Assembly: GCF_000327385.1 (NCBI RefSeq)
Contig: NW_008708823.1
Coordinates: 4,330-68,329, forward strand
Reading direction: 5' to 3'
Length of the DNA: 64,000 nucleotides
Origin: Lottia gigantea
Lineage: Eukaryota > Mollusca > Gastropoda > Lottiidae
The position numbers and the translations under genes are program-made. Below the pieces are notes generated by a model that worked only from the letters and a program-made list of their open reading frames with translations, was not told the origin of the DNA and made no database searches. Within the stretch, counting starts at the first letter, position 1. Every line of letters begins with the position of its first letter. Positions 1-26,753 of this stretch are shown here, one piece after another.

Positions 1-3000
1 TATGCCTGAACTGTTAATCTCTATACATTCTTCGAGTAATTCTGGAATATGCTCAGACATTAGTTGTTTAACTTGGAACCGATCTGAAATGAAAAGAACC
101 AAGTTACCTTGAAAATAATATTCACTCAAAACAAAAATGGTTCAAAAGGTCAATCCAGTCTATAGCTTGCTTATAAAACACAATTCGGTCCATAGCAGTA
201 AAAGAAAAATCTTTCATCATTAACATCAACCACCGTGCCAATATTCTAACACTCAGATGCTCAGATTAGATGAAATATGGCACTGTTTACAGACTGAGGC
301 GAAGACACAATATGCAAACATATGGGCAATATAAAAAAGTGAAGACAAAGCCATATCACAAAAACAAAGTTTTAATTGTGTGTAATAAACATTATATAAA
401 TGAAATTTGGAATACCTATCAGTTTTTGAGATATATCTTGAGAAAGGTCATTGAGCAGAAACCTTGATTCCATTCCCGTGAATAATTTCAAACTCTCTGC
501 TTCGCACCAGAATACAGTCTCTTCTTCAGCATCCAATATTTGAAAATCACCATTAGCTAATGGCAATATCTTCAGACCTTGCAGTTTTTCGATATCATTA
601 GATATGAAATATTCTAGTAGTTTCATCTTCTGGTTGATGTCCATCAAGTCAAATATACCGTCATGATTAATCAAAAAGGAATGTAAACATGACGAATCAG
701 ATACTTCAATCCGGCCATGTGACTTTAAAGATTCCACAAAAACATCTGGAAGACAAGCTACATTCGTTTTCTTTAATAAATATACATCTTCTATAACCTT
801 TAAAATAGTATCTGGATATTCTTCCTTTACCAACACAATAGCTTCTTCAGGTTTAATCCATTTTCCACCAGAAGTCTTGGTAAAGATGATATTTTTCTTG
901 TAGAGTTGTTTAAAAAGTGGTTTGATAAATATCTTCCAGTTTTCAGTAATCAATTCGGGTTTAGGTAACAATTTATATATTGTATTCGTGTCAATACCAG
1001 CTTTAGTCAAATATGTTAGCAATTCTGAATATACCAAGGGCAAGATTTCCGTAGCTAAAATTTTGTTCCATTCTACAGAATTTTCCGAGTGACCGTTCCT
1101 CTTTTCTTCTTCTGATGACATCCATTTAATATGATGACGATCTTGGCTCAAAGCAAAGAACCCATTGATATGAACTGGCAAGCCAGTAGGGCTAGTGCGT
1201 TCTAACGGTAGTGGTAAAAAGCAATATATGTGTCCTTTAAACTGTTCATCACAATTTGATAAGCATCCTGCCACACTGACATATGGACTATAAGACCATT
1301 CTTCATCATCTATTAATCTCTGTAGACCATCACTTACAGATCCTCCATGATAATGATTTACCACTATCCAATCTTTTGTATTTTTTTCTTCTGATAACCA
1401 TTTCTTCCCTTCACATTTAATAGAAAGTTTCATATAATGGAAAAAATATTCATTAGCCAATTTTCCATTCAATTCCTCAACTTGGAGTAAAAAATCTCCT
1501 CTCTGCTCACGAATATGATGAAGGTCCTCTTCTTTCTTGGCAGATATCTGTACTCGATAAATCAAATCATTCTCTGATTCTTCAGACACTTCTATAAATT
1601 CAATTTTCTTTAAAAACAATAGAATAGATGGTGCCAAATCTTTTAATCCACGAAATATGTCTTGAATTTTCTCATATGTATAAGTATCACGGGACAGTTC
1701 CGAAGGTTCTGTTCGCAATGGGAACCAAAACAATGTACCCTGGTATCTGTCTTTGAAACAGAGCTTTGAAAATCCAAACTTATCGCCTATCAATTTTAGC
1801 ATTGCCTCCTGGGAATCGCTGTCGATCTTGCGAAGCTTTCTTTTAAATACCACCTTTGATACACTGGCTAATGGGTTCATCACCATTACCTTGTCTCCAC
1901 TTATTATCAATGGAAAATCTGAAAAAAAAACAATGACAGCAATAAAAAAAGTTCAAATGACTAAACGTCAAGACAGGTATGTGGATGTGAGGTCTATGTT
2001 CAGGTAAATTGTGAGGTTAGAGGTGTAAGTTCAGGTAAAGTGTGAGAATGTGAGGTCTATGTTCAGGTAAAGTGTGAGGATATGAGGTGTATGTTCAGAT
2101 AAAGTGTGAGGACAGTGAGTCGAGAGAAAAACTGAGCACTTAAGTACCTGTTAGGTGGAAAACAGATTTAAATCCTAATCCAAATCTACCAACTTTCAAA
2201 GGTTCGTTTTCTTTTTGACTACACTGTATGGCAGCAATACCTCTCCAATCTTTATCAGTAAATATACCATTGTTGTAAGCACATAGAGCAGGTGCCTAGA
2301 AAGTAAACATTCATGGGCAATCATGGACGAGAGGTCAGTAAGATAAAAAAAAAACAGAGTACAGACTATTCTTAATTGTTTTTGCCCATGCCAACAGATT
2401 CACCTCCAGGACAACAAAGGAATGTAACTTTGTCGGACTAGAAGGGGAGCAACTCTAATTAAAAAGAGGCATAAATCAGTCCAGAATGTATACAAAATTA
2501 AATTAGGTTGAAAAATTGTCATCATTTATTGTTATTGTTAATTTCTTGATTACCTGCATAGCAATTTTAATTGGTGTTTCTTTCCATGTCTTTATTGAAT
2601 GTTTAATTTCTTCGTGTTTTTTACCAGTGTATAGAAACTTAACTTCTGTAGCTCCACCATCTTCAGCATTTTGTATCAGTTCCTATTCATAATTAAAGAT
2701 GGTCATTTAAATAATATTGCTTATCAGCTGGTGGTCCTCAGTCCTCAATTTTCACCTTTCAAAATCAAAAGCCCGGCCTAGATGGATGAAGATATTTCAA
2801 CACAGTAGTAACAATACAAGTATATCAATGTAAAACTTACCTTAATAATCTGTCCATCTGAATATTGTTCTAGTAGACGTTTCAATTGATCTATGATTGG
2901 AGGCAATTTAATTTCACTGAAATCTCCATCCGATGTTTCATCTGATTCTAAATGATAAGAAGCGTGAAATAAAGCGCGATGTAGGCAATATCAACCAAGA

Positions 3001-3443
3001 AAAAATTGGAAAATATTCATTACAGATTTTGACAGTCTAATTAAACAAACTTCTGGTAATCTGATAAACATCGCTAAACATCGCTAAACATTGCAGTGCT
3101 GGAGAGGATAGAAAATTTGATTAAAGCTTGCTTAAAGCAGGCGTCATTGAGTAAGGTCAAAAGATTTATTTGACGAACGTTCAAGACAGTTTTCATTAGA
3201 CTCTAACTGAAGTGGCTATATTAAAAATTAAAGCTAAAATAATAAAAATAAGAGCGAAAGTTTGGTCTAATTCATTTTAATAAGACTGAGATTTTGACTT
3301 GCATTGTATTTTCTGTTTGCATAAAACATCATGTTTAATGTCTATTGATAAATAACATATTTCACAACAATTCTGAAAATAAATTGATCTCTATGTTGAA
3401 TATATCATGTTCGACGAGAGGTATAAACAAGTGACATACCCAT
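1..3443 (-). CDS. Sacsin-like protein, N-terminal part (partial at left edge)
   Basis: Sacsin-family protein: a very large co-chaperone type with repeated Hsp90-like ATPase modules. Minus-strand exons, 5' to 3': 3440-3443, 2841-2947, 2554-2682, 2148-2295, 416-1918 and 1-83 (continues off the window). All joins keep frame and give 658 codons. The ATG at 3441-3443 is followed by one base and a GTATGT donor; the second exon then reads ESDETSDGDF. The ATPase N-box ELIQNAEDGGATEV is at residues about 38-51 and the glycine loop VGRFGLGFKSVFHLTD at about 115-130, both diagnostic of the sacsin HATPase fold. The rest, residues 130-658, matches the sacsin repeat in style (LPLPLERTSPTGLPVHINGFFALS). The ubiquitin-like domain of vertebrate sacsin is absent; the protein starts a few residues before the ATPase fold. 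The large exon ends by splicing at 416, because reading on gives only a short tail and a stop. Invertebrates often carry several sacsin-like genes, so orthology to SACS itself is not claimed. Confidence 0.88.
1989..2113. repeat. Short tandem repeat in a sacsin-like intron
   Basis: Three to four degenerate copies of a roughly 35-base unit with core GTTCAGGTAAAGTGTGAG lie in the intron between exons 2148-2295 and 416-1918. No coding potential is seen. Confidence 0.75.
3033..3289. mobile_element. Foldback MITE, CAGTCTAATTAAA family, copy 1
   Basis: The element begins CAGTCTAATTAAA and ends with a near-inverse (TTTTAATAAGACTG). A second copy lies at 27397-27641. The two share long internal blocks around GCTGGAGAGGATAG and ACGTTCAAGA. 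It sits in the first intron of the sacsin-like gene. No ORF is seen, so it is non-autonomous. Confidence 0.72.
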
Positions 3444-3541
3444 GGTTGTTGTTTTTTTCAATGAAAGCTACCAGGATAAATCTTGGTACACTGAAACATA
3501 ACGATTGTAGCCTTTGTTAATAATCAATGATCACAATGATG

Positions 3542-3577
3542 TTATATAGTATTTTAGCAAATTTTACTTTCGGTTTT
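3542..3577 (-). promoter_or_regulatory. Candidate TATA box and ISRE/IRF-like site of the sacsin-like gene
   Basis: On the minus strand a TATATAA lies at 3548-3542, about 100 bases upstream of the ATG. About 15 bases further upstream, at 3577-3563, is AAAACCGAAAGTAAA, which contains the IRF-element core AANNGAAA and resembles an interferon-stimulated response element. The TATA-to-ATG distance fits a short 5' UTR. The motifs are read directly; their function is inferred. Confidence 0.45.
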
Positions 3578-4218
3578 GACGAGACAGGCATAGGCTGCCG
3601 AGTTAAGTGTAGGCACACTCATGTACTGGAACCGTAAGTGGCGACTAACCGACTCCAGACTGGAGGCAGGCTCGAATAAACTTCTAAGGACAATATTCGA
3701 ACCTTCGTTTACTAGTTCATTGCCGTTAACCTACTTCTAAATCATACAAACTTCCTTCTTGCTTAAATGTTGAAAAATATTGGAATAACCTTTAAAGATT
3801 GAAAAATATTGGAATAGTTAATGACCCACCACCTCCGCACCTTGATTTCCAAAATGTAAACGCAGTGATAACGAGACAGTCCACACTTAAATGACTTCAC
3901 AATACACATAGACATAGTTAGGGCAATCTGACCTCAGGAAACCTCCATTGCCCCAGGGACCAGATATATGTGCTAATCGTCCCATTTCATAATAAAATTT
4001 GTTAAACATGATTTTTTTCTTTTTTTGGTAAATATAGCTATAAGTAATCGTATTAAGGATACTTGTTTTTATAGAAGCACCGGCCTAGGTCACAAGTAGA
4101 GACTCAGCATTGGAATGCATCAATTTGATAGGAAATTACCTACTTATATTTGAATCCAGAGCATTTCAGAGACATACTCTCAACATGTTTTAAACTCTGT
4201 TTTACAATAGAGATTTTT

Positions 4219-4321
4219 GCCAGGACAGTGGCATTAGCATGCTTTTTTTTTCAATTTCCAACTGTCGAGGTATCTTTAACGTGCACATCCTGTATCACGG
4301 GCCTCGGTTTATTGTCCTATC
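4219..4321 (-). mobile_element. SINE central-domain fragment
   Basis: Reverse-complement match to the body of the SINE at 33971-34340: its two ends match GCTAATGCCGCTGTCCTGGC and ACAATAAACCGAGGC with few differences, and CACGTTAAAGAT lies between them. The tRNA-like head is not visible here. Confidence 0.7.
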
Positions 4322-4888
4322 CAAACGATTTTTCTAGACGGCGGAGTAAGGAGTATTATATTTTTCAAATGTATCACATAAATTATGATGTTTAATATTT
4401 TAATTATGAAGTTGAAATAATTTCTTGTCGAGACATGAGTCTACAACAAAAACATTTAAATTGACGTAGGGCCTACGAACGTTTTACAAGATAGAAGATA
4501 TAAATATAGCCTAAATAATTTCATATAGCTGTATGAATGGGACCTGTTATATAAAATAATTCAACTTCCTACCTTTCTCCACTGCTTACATTATCGTTAA
4601 TAGAATATAACTTGATAACCTATTCAACAGATCTTTTTCTCAATTCTGATGAGTTAACTGATAAGTTCTTACTGTTAGTCAGTGTGCATAAATTCTAGGA
4701 AATAGGACTTCAGTAAAATGAAAGTAAAAGTAGAAAGTAGAAGCGTGTTCATTGGATGAACTGACCTTTGATTTGTGTTAACCACGCCAGTGTTTAATAG
4801 TAGCTTTGAATCGATAATTTATCACAACATGCAACTGAGCTTAATGTAGTTCTTTAATCGTTATTCAGATAATAATAAAATAGGCCTA

Positions 4889-4975
4889 CTAATAATAATA
4901 ATGATGATGATGATGTTGATTATATTGATGGTTATCATTATGATGATGATATTGATGATTATCATGATGACGCTA
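4889..4975. repeat. TAA/GAT-rich microsatellite
   Basis: Interrupted trinucleotide runs, first TAATAATAA then GATGATGATG, with later imperfect GAT and ATC stretches. Confidence 0.85.
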
Positions 4976-5354
4976 TAATTATACACAGAATTGTGTCAAG
5001 ACAAAACAGGACATGAGACACATTCAATAATTTGGACGAAAATGCTCTCATGGCTAATATTTACTGGTTTTGTTAATTAAAGATTTAAATTTTCCGAGAA
5101 TAAATTGATCCCTAAAACTTTGTAATTTAGGCCTACTAAAGATAAATTTCGAAAATTAACCTTGAAATCATGGTGCATTCTCAATTACATTTAAATAAAT
5201 ATGTCACTGTTATTTCGGTATTATAAACATATCTAAACGATTAAATTTCAACATTATAACTGTGTGTGAGCCTCCATCATTTCATCTCAAAATTATATCT
5301 TATCATATTGCTACGGGGGTTAAAAGCTAAGTGTGAACCTGTATTGGGCGGCGA

Positions 5355-5993
5355 CCAAATGTGTTTTGTCATTTCCTCACTAATTAGACGTTTATATATC
5401 ATTTTGGTATTATCATTTTAAACATATTATTTTCGACATATCATTTTGGTATTATCATTTTCGACATATCATTTTCATTTCTCTAAGCAATATGCTAATG
5501 AGGTCTAAAAGCGTGGCTTCCAAAAAAAAATTTTCACACACGCTAATACCTCCCAAGGAAAGATCTCGGAATAACAGCTCATCGTCATACATTTTCAGCA
5601 AAAAAAACCCCAAACAACAGTAAAGCTCTGCTCTAGAGGTGAGTATACTATAATGTTCTGCATATAATGTTCAAGAGTGGCAAGAGACGACACGTCTACA
5701 ACAGTACTACACTGGCAAATTCTTAAAGCTATTTACCACGGAAACTTTGCATTAGTGTGTGTGAAAACAGTTTTTCTGGAAGCCAAGCCTTTTGACCTCA
5801 TTTGCATATTGCTAAGAGAAATGTTGAAAATGATATGTCGAAAATGATAATACCAAAATGATATGTTTAAAATGATATGTAGAAAATGATATGTTTAAAA
5901 TGATAATACAAAAATGATATGTTTAAAATGATAATACAAAAATGATATGTAAACGTGTAGGCTAATTAGTGAGGAAATGACAAAACACATTTG
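5355..5993. mobile_element. Large foldback element with AT-rich repeated arms
   Basis: The left end CAAATGTGTTTTGTCATTTC is the exact inverse of the right end at 5974-5993. The arms continue inward for about 170 bases, through GCTAATTAG blocks and a short internal repeat (TATCATTTTGGTATTATCAT and its inverse), up to AGCAATATGC/GCATATTGCT near 5486 and 5810. The middle, about 5530-5760, is unique. No ORF is seen, so this looks like a non-autonomous foldback or MITE-like element. Its family is unknown. Confidence 0.8.
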
Positions 5994-6233
5994 TTTTATT
6001 AAAATTTACTTAAGCAATATGACAAAGTTGACAGTATCATAATAAGTATTTTGACATTCTGAACATTTCAACAATGGGTTAGACAAATCTTATTTAGACC
6101 CAAAAACCCTTCCATACAAATTAGGCCTATACTTGATTTTATAACTTATCATAATGCGGTTCTCAGTAAACAGAAACTCAAAACGTCGGATGTCGCTCCT
6201 CGCCAGTTTCTCATTAAATCTTTAACCCCCCTT

Positions 6234-7325
6234 ATAGTTCTTTACTCTTCGTGGTATCCCTTATCATTGTAATATAATGTTCAGATGAAAAGATAAGATT
6301 CATATAATTGTGGCGGCTTGTAAAGTGAAAGTAGAAATAAAGATAGCTTGTCAGACAGGGAAAACATACGCCCATACAGCAGCTTTGTTAAATTTTTTGA
6401 TTCAATAATGAGCAGAATGAATCATGATGATTAATCTGTCAAATTTCTATTCGATACCCAGAAAATGCTCACTGCAAAAGTAATCAACTCCTTGCCCAAA
6501 ACAATTCCAATGATCAGAACAAGGTTCAATCAAATGAGTCTATGGTCAATGTATAACGTTTTCATCTTCTACCTTGGCCCACTTACTAGTTTCGTGGCCA
6601 ACGATTTGATTGAACTGTAGGCCTACAGCCAATCAGAGTTCTCGATTTCATGACTAAGTCTTCAAGTCTTTCTATTGAGGGCTCGGGTTGGCTGTACAAT
6701 TTAATCGCATTGATGCACTCACAAACTCAGGTGAAACAAGAAAGTGTGTCAATGCAGTCAAGGTATCAGATGAAGAAGTAATACCTTGACTATTTTGAAT
6801 GTGACCTAAGCTAACCACAATACTTATGACCCAGATTATTCATTCAACTTTACTCATAGCATAGCAACGCTTTCATTTTATTTTCAAATCAAGAGGTCAA
6901 AATAATACAAACTAATTGGCATTATGTGCATCACCTCTCACAATCACCCATCTCCCCTTTCAGAAAACTGCTCAGTTTAGCATATTTTGTGAGTTTTTAA
7001 ATCTGTTGCCTTGGCGCCTATCAATATTTCCAGGAGAGAGAGAGAGAGAGAGAGATCGAGAGTTGGGTTGGATGGGGTTGGGGGCAGATGTCCCTCAATT
7101 TTTCTATGTAAGGACGCCCATGCTTTCACTCATTATACATTTTCAATCAGTTCCTTAAGCAACGTTACATGATACTGATCATACCGTTGCTTAAGATACA
7201 TGACCAGGAATGCGTATTAGAACTCCTTTTCTTACTCTTTCAGGTATTCTATATCATTGTCATCTATGTTCAGACGAAAAGGTAAGATTCGTGGAATTGT
7301 AAAGTGAAAGTAGAAAGAGACATTC
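6234..7325. repeat. Diverged direct-repeat pair (6234-6340 and 7225-7325)
   Basis: Both blocks carry ATCATTGT, then ATGTTCAGAYGAAAAG, then AAGATTC, and then TAAAGTGAAAGTAGAAA in the same order and spacing. This suggests an old local duplication. A related GAAAGTAAAAGTAGAAAG string also occurs near 4720. No coding content is seen. Confidence 0.55.
7032..7056. repeat. (GA)n microsatellite
   Basis: Uninterrupted GA dinucleotide run of about twelve units. Confidence 0.9.
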
Positions 7326-8085
7326 TTTGAAAAGATTGAATGGTTTTGATATAGATCTATAAAGCGTTTCTTGTTATCTACTTGCCAACTCGCTAATATG
7401 AATTATTTTCTACAGTCACGGGTAGGCCTATTGCATAGACATGTCAGAGCGTCTGCACGATACTTGTGACCAAAACCTTTTAACCATTTATAAAGCCTAA
7501 CAACCATGCACAGCATTTCGATTTTCGATGGATATCTACGAGTGCGAAGCTAATTATCATGTCCAACGGAACTTATGGCTAACAGGCGGACCACGGAAAT
7601 TTAGAATATAACGTTTAAAATGTTAACGAATAAAAAATGAAACCGTACATTTCTTAGCTACAAACTGTGCACTGTGGCAATCTTTCTTTTAAAACAGCTA
7701 AATGTGTCAAAATGTCCCTTACAAAAATAAACCGTACAGTAAAATTTTTAACCATACAACATTAAATACCGTACAGTATTTAAAAAGTAGGCCTACTCAT
7801 CCCCAACTCTTCAAGGCGAATCCCACATTTTGCGTAGGCTACAGGCTTTCCAATTTGGTACTGTCCGAAATAAGGTCCGATATATTTTGGCAAGGACTAG
7901 GCCTATTCTAATGATTAGAAGACAAAGTAGTTTGCCTTACATACAGATCAGCTTGAATTTCTTTTTATTGTTATTTTATCAATAACCTGCGCTCTCATTC
8001 AAGGCCATGCATTCATTCATATTGTGTTAAAATGGAAGTTCGTGATAGAAGTAGAACATTAAATATTAAAATGAATAAGAACACA

Positions 8086-8225
8086 TTATGGATATACTAC
8101 TCCTTTCCTTAATTTCTGCAGCGTTTCAATTTACATACGTGAATATTTATTTTATGCTTGATAAAGATTCCTGTATGTGAATTGAAACGTTGCAGAAATT
8201 ATAGAAAGGATAAGTATATCCATAA
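8086..8225. mobile_element. 140-bp hairpin element
   Basis: The left arm starts TTATGGATATACT and the right arm ends with the near-inverse AGTATATCCATAA. The arms are about 58 bases each, include TTTCTGCAGCGTTTCAATT and its inverse, and flank a short loop. The size and symmetry suggest a MITE-like element. Confidence 0.75.
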
Positions 8226-8555
8226 ATCCTGACCGACCCCTTGACCCGCACACAACTTTAACGTGAGAGCGAAAGAGGGGGCATAACTGTTTGAAAATGT
8301 AGAAACTTATTACTTCCGGTCGATGATTTTTATTTGTCTTTGGCATAATATGTCTTTGTTTATGTTCTTCTCATAAACCTATACTGGATTTATGTTAATT
8401 TGACTAAATACTAGCTAGTTTATTCACTTTTCGTCAGTAATATATCAATAAATTTCAGGTACCTAAATTTATTTTGATAGGAATGGTTATACCAGACTGT
8501 CGGGTAAATCGACTCTCCATTGACAGTACCACGACTGGATATTCAAGAATTGAAC

Positions 8556-8653
8556 GCCTGCGCAAGAATGAATGCGCAGTATGACGAGCTAGACAAAATT
8601 ATCGTCTTTCATAAACTCTGTTTGTAACTCATTATATTTGACTAATAACATAG
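8556..8653 (+). promoter_or_regulatory. Candidate SMARCA4 promoter and 5' noncoding exon
   Basis: An otherwise AT-rich region has a small CpG-bearing patch. It holds two inverted NRF1-like half sites, CTGCGCA at 8558-8564 and TGCGCAG at 8573-8579, followed by a good donor (ATAGTGAGT) at 8653. The first coding exon of SMARCA4 is preceded by a clear acceptor at 9277, so a noncoding first exon must lie upstream, and this is the best candidate. RNA evidence would decide. Confidence 0.35.
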
Positions 8654-9315
8654 TGAGTATTGGTTTTAAGCGTGACGCGTAACTTACCGGCACTCTTAAT
8701 GCATTTTTGTAACTTAAACTTTGCGAAATATAACCACGGGAAAGCTACAACATGTTATTTTTAATGGTGTTCATTTTGCATTCTTTGTTCATTTTTTTGT
8801 CATCTGGGAAGTTTCTACTTTTACAATATCGCTGTTGTTGGCTTGCTTCAAATTCATCAGTTTGAGATATATGACTGGATTAAGTAACAAAGCTGTTTTC
8901 CCATTCCGGTAATCTTTTTTGTCTTAAGGATCAGGCTGCTTTCGCCTGTTATTGAATTTTGAGAAGAAAGCGACAGTCTCATGATGAGAAGGCATAGTCT
9001 TGTCTTAGTTAATGTCTGGAATCTAGTTCTTACCTTTTTTAGAAGTGTAGGCCTAGTGGAAAACCGCCTTAAAAATAATGATGCTGTTTCATAATCATTT
9101 GGTTCAAATAATTGCAAGATCCTTTATGTGCGTTAATTCTTTAAGGATCTACAGGCAGTCGATCAAACATATTTTTCGAATTCAGGCATGATTGAAAACA
9201 AGGACTAAACCTGTCTAGATGTTTTGAATCAGACTACTGGTATCATTAGGATATATATGTGTTTTTTCTTATTTCAGAATAGTAGAAAAGTGACTGAAAA
9301 GTAGTAGAAGCCATC

Positions 9316-25417
<16,102 letters not shown>

Positions 25418-25734
25418 ATTGAAGAAAGATGTTGTAAATAGAAGTTAGTAGTTGTAGAAACATGTACTTCTCCTTATTTTAATCTATCTAGATCTTTATT
25501 CACTTTGACTCATTATTACAACCAGTCACCTGTTTTTATATATTAAAAATCAAACGGCATTTATAGAATAATTGTCAATACTTCGTTAAGTAGTGTAGTT
25601 TGTGAATTTTTTTTCAGAAATATCATTTATTCCATGTTCATTTGATATTGTACTTCATTTTATGAATCATTCTTTCACATTAAATATTAGGAATTTCAAA
25701 ACTCTAGTCTTGCATAATTTAAAATTTATTAATG

Positions 25735-25740
25735 AATAAA
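25735..25740 (+). terminator. SMARCA4: Candidate SMARCA4 polyadenylation signal
   Basis: Consensus AATAAA about 320 bases after the TAA stop. It is the first perfect hexamer I noticed in the 3' region. Confidence 0.45.
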
Positions 25741-26617
25741 ATCTGGCATTTCGTTTAAAAGACTTCTTTTGCGGAAGTCTTGAATCATAACCTAGTATTT
25801 ATTCTGATCACAATTTCAGTTTTCACATGTATTTATTTACTGACTACAGGGAAACAAAAGTCCATAGAATGAGCGAAAGTAGACACTGTCGGAACTTTCA
25901 TTCATGGGAAAGCCTCAAATTTCACAAGAGAATATTTTTTTCTGCTATATTTGTGTGGTGCTAATTCAATTTCACATTAATAGTTTCATGAATTCATTGG
26001 CTTAATATTTGAATCATCAATGTTTGTGCATTGCTAGTGCTTCAGTTGCAATTATATATCCTATGGCTGTTGAATTAAATATAATATACCATTACATTGT
26101 TTCTAGTTTTTATTTTCAATGAGTTTATGTAAAATACATACAAAAGATGAGCTGTTATATAAATTTGAAATAGTTCCTGTATGGGTCTATGATATATGAC
26201 CACTTTCAGTCAAAGATATTGAATGATTTCATAATTCCTTGAATATTTCTAAACACATATTCAGTTAACTTCTTTGGATTCCAAGATTTATTTGACACAA
26301 GTATATAATGAACAAAATGCTAGTTCAATGCAATGAAACACATAAGACCAAATGCCCCTTGATCGATCCAATCATCCCATGTAACATTCTGCATCCTTTG
26401 TAGATAGGGGTATACATATTCACAAACGGAAGTGTGCGAATGAAGGCTTTGTATCACATCAGTGATTGGTCATTAAATTTTTACATTTGACAGACATTGA
26501 ATGACACATAATGGCTAACCTATACTTGATGATCCACGGAGGATATTGATCCTCAAACATTTGAGTTGTCATGTCATGAAAACAGAGCCAGATCAACAGC
26601 TCTGGTGTTAAACCGAA

Positions 26618-26623
26618 TTTATT
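26618..26623 (-). terminator. BRIX1: Candidate BRX1 polyadenylation signal
   Basis: AATAAA on the minus strand about 130 bases past the TGA stop. Confidence 0.45.
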
Positions 26624-26753
26624 ACCAAAAAAGAAGTATTTCCAAATTACCATATACCATGGAGCAGATTTTTTTCACCTAAAAAATGTCTAATGAATTA
26701 TTTTCTCAGTATTTCATTAATATTACACAAAACAATTAACTAGAAACTACAGA

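Larger units (their letters stand above)
3444..9277. other. Spacer between the divergent sacsin-like and SMARCA4 genes
   Basis: About 5.8 kb with no supportable coding gene. It holds the sacsin-like promoter at its left end, a SINE fragment, a GAT-rich microsatellite, two foldback elements, a GA run, a diverged direct repeat, and the presumed SMARCA4 promoter near 8550-8650. The ORFs seen here are short, lack family resemblance and end in repeats. Confidence 0.7.
25418..26753. other. Convergent 3' region of SMARCA4 and BRX1
   Basis: The two genes end tail to tail 1.3 kb apart. The interval is AT-rich. It carries a plus-strand AATAAA at 25735 and a minus-strand AATAAA at 26623-26618, and is best read as two 3' UTRs plus a short spacer. 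I see no gene in it. Confidence 0.65.

Noticed and set aside
8857-9117. 86-codon minus-strand ORF upstream of SMARCA4
   Set aside because: No recognisable domain, no promoter or polyadenylation context, and it lies in AT-rich spacer.
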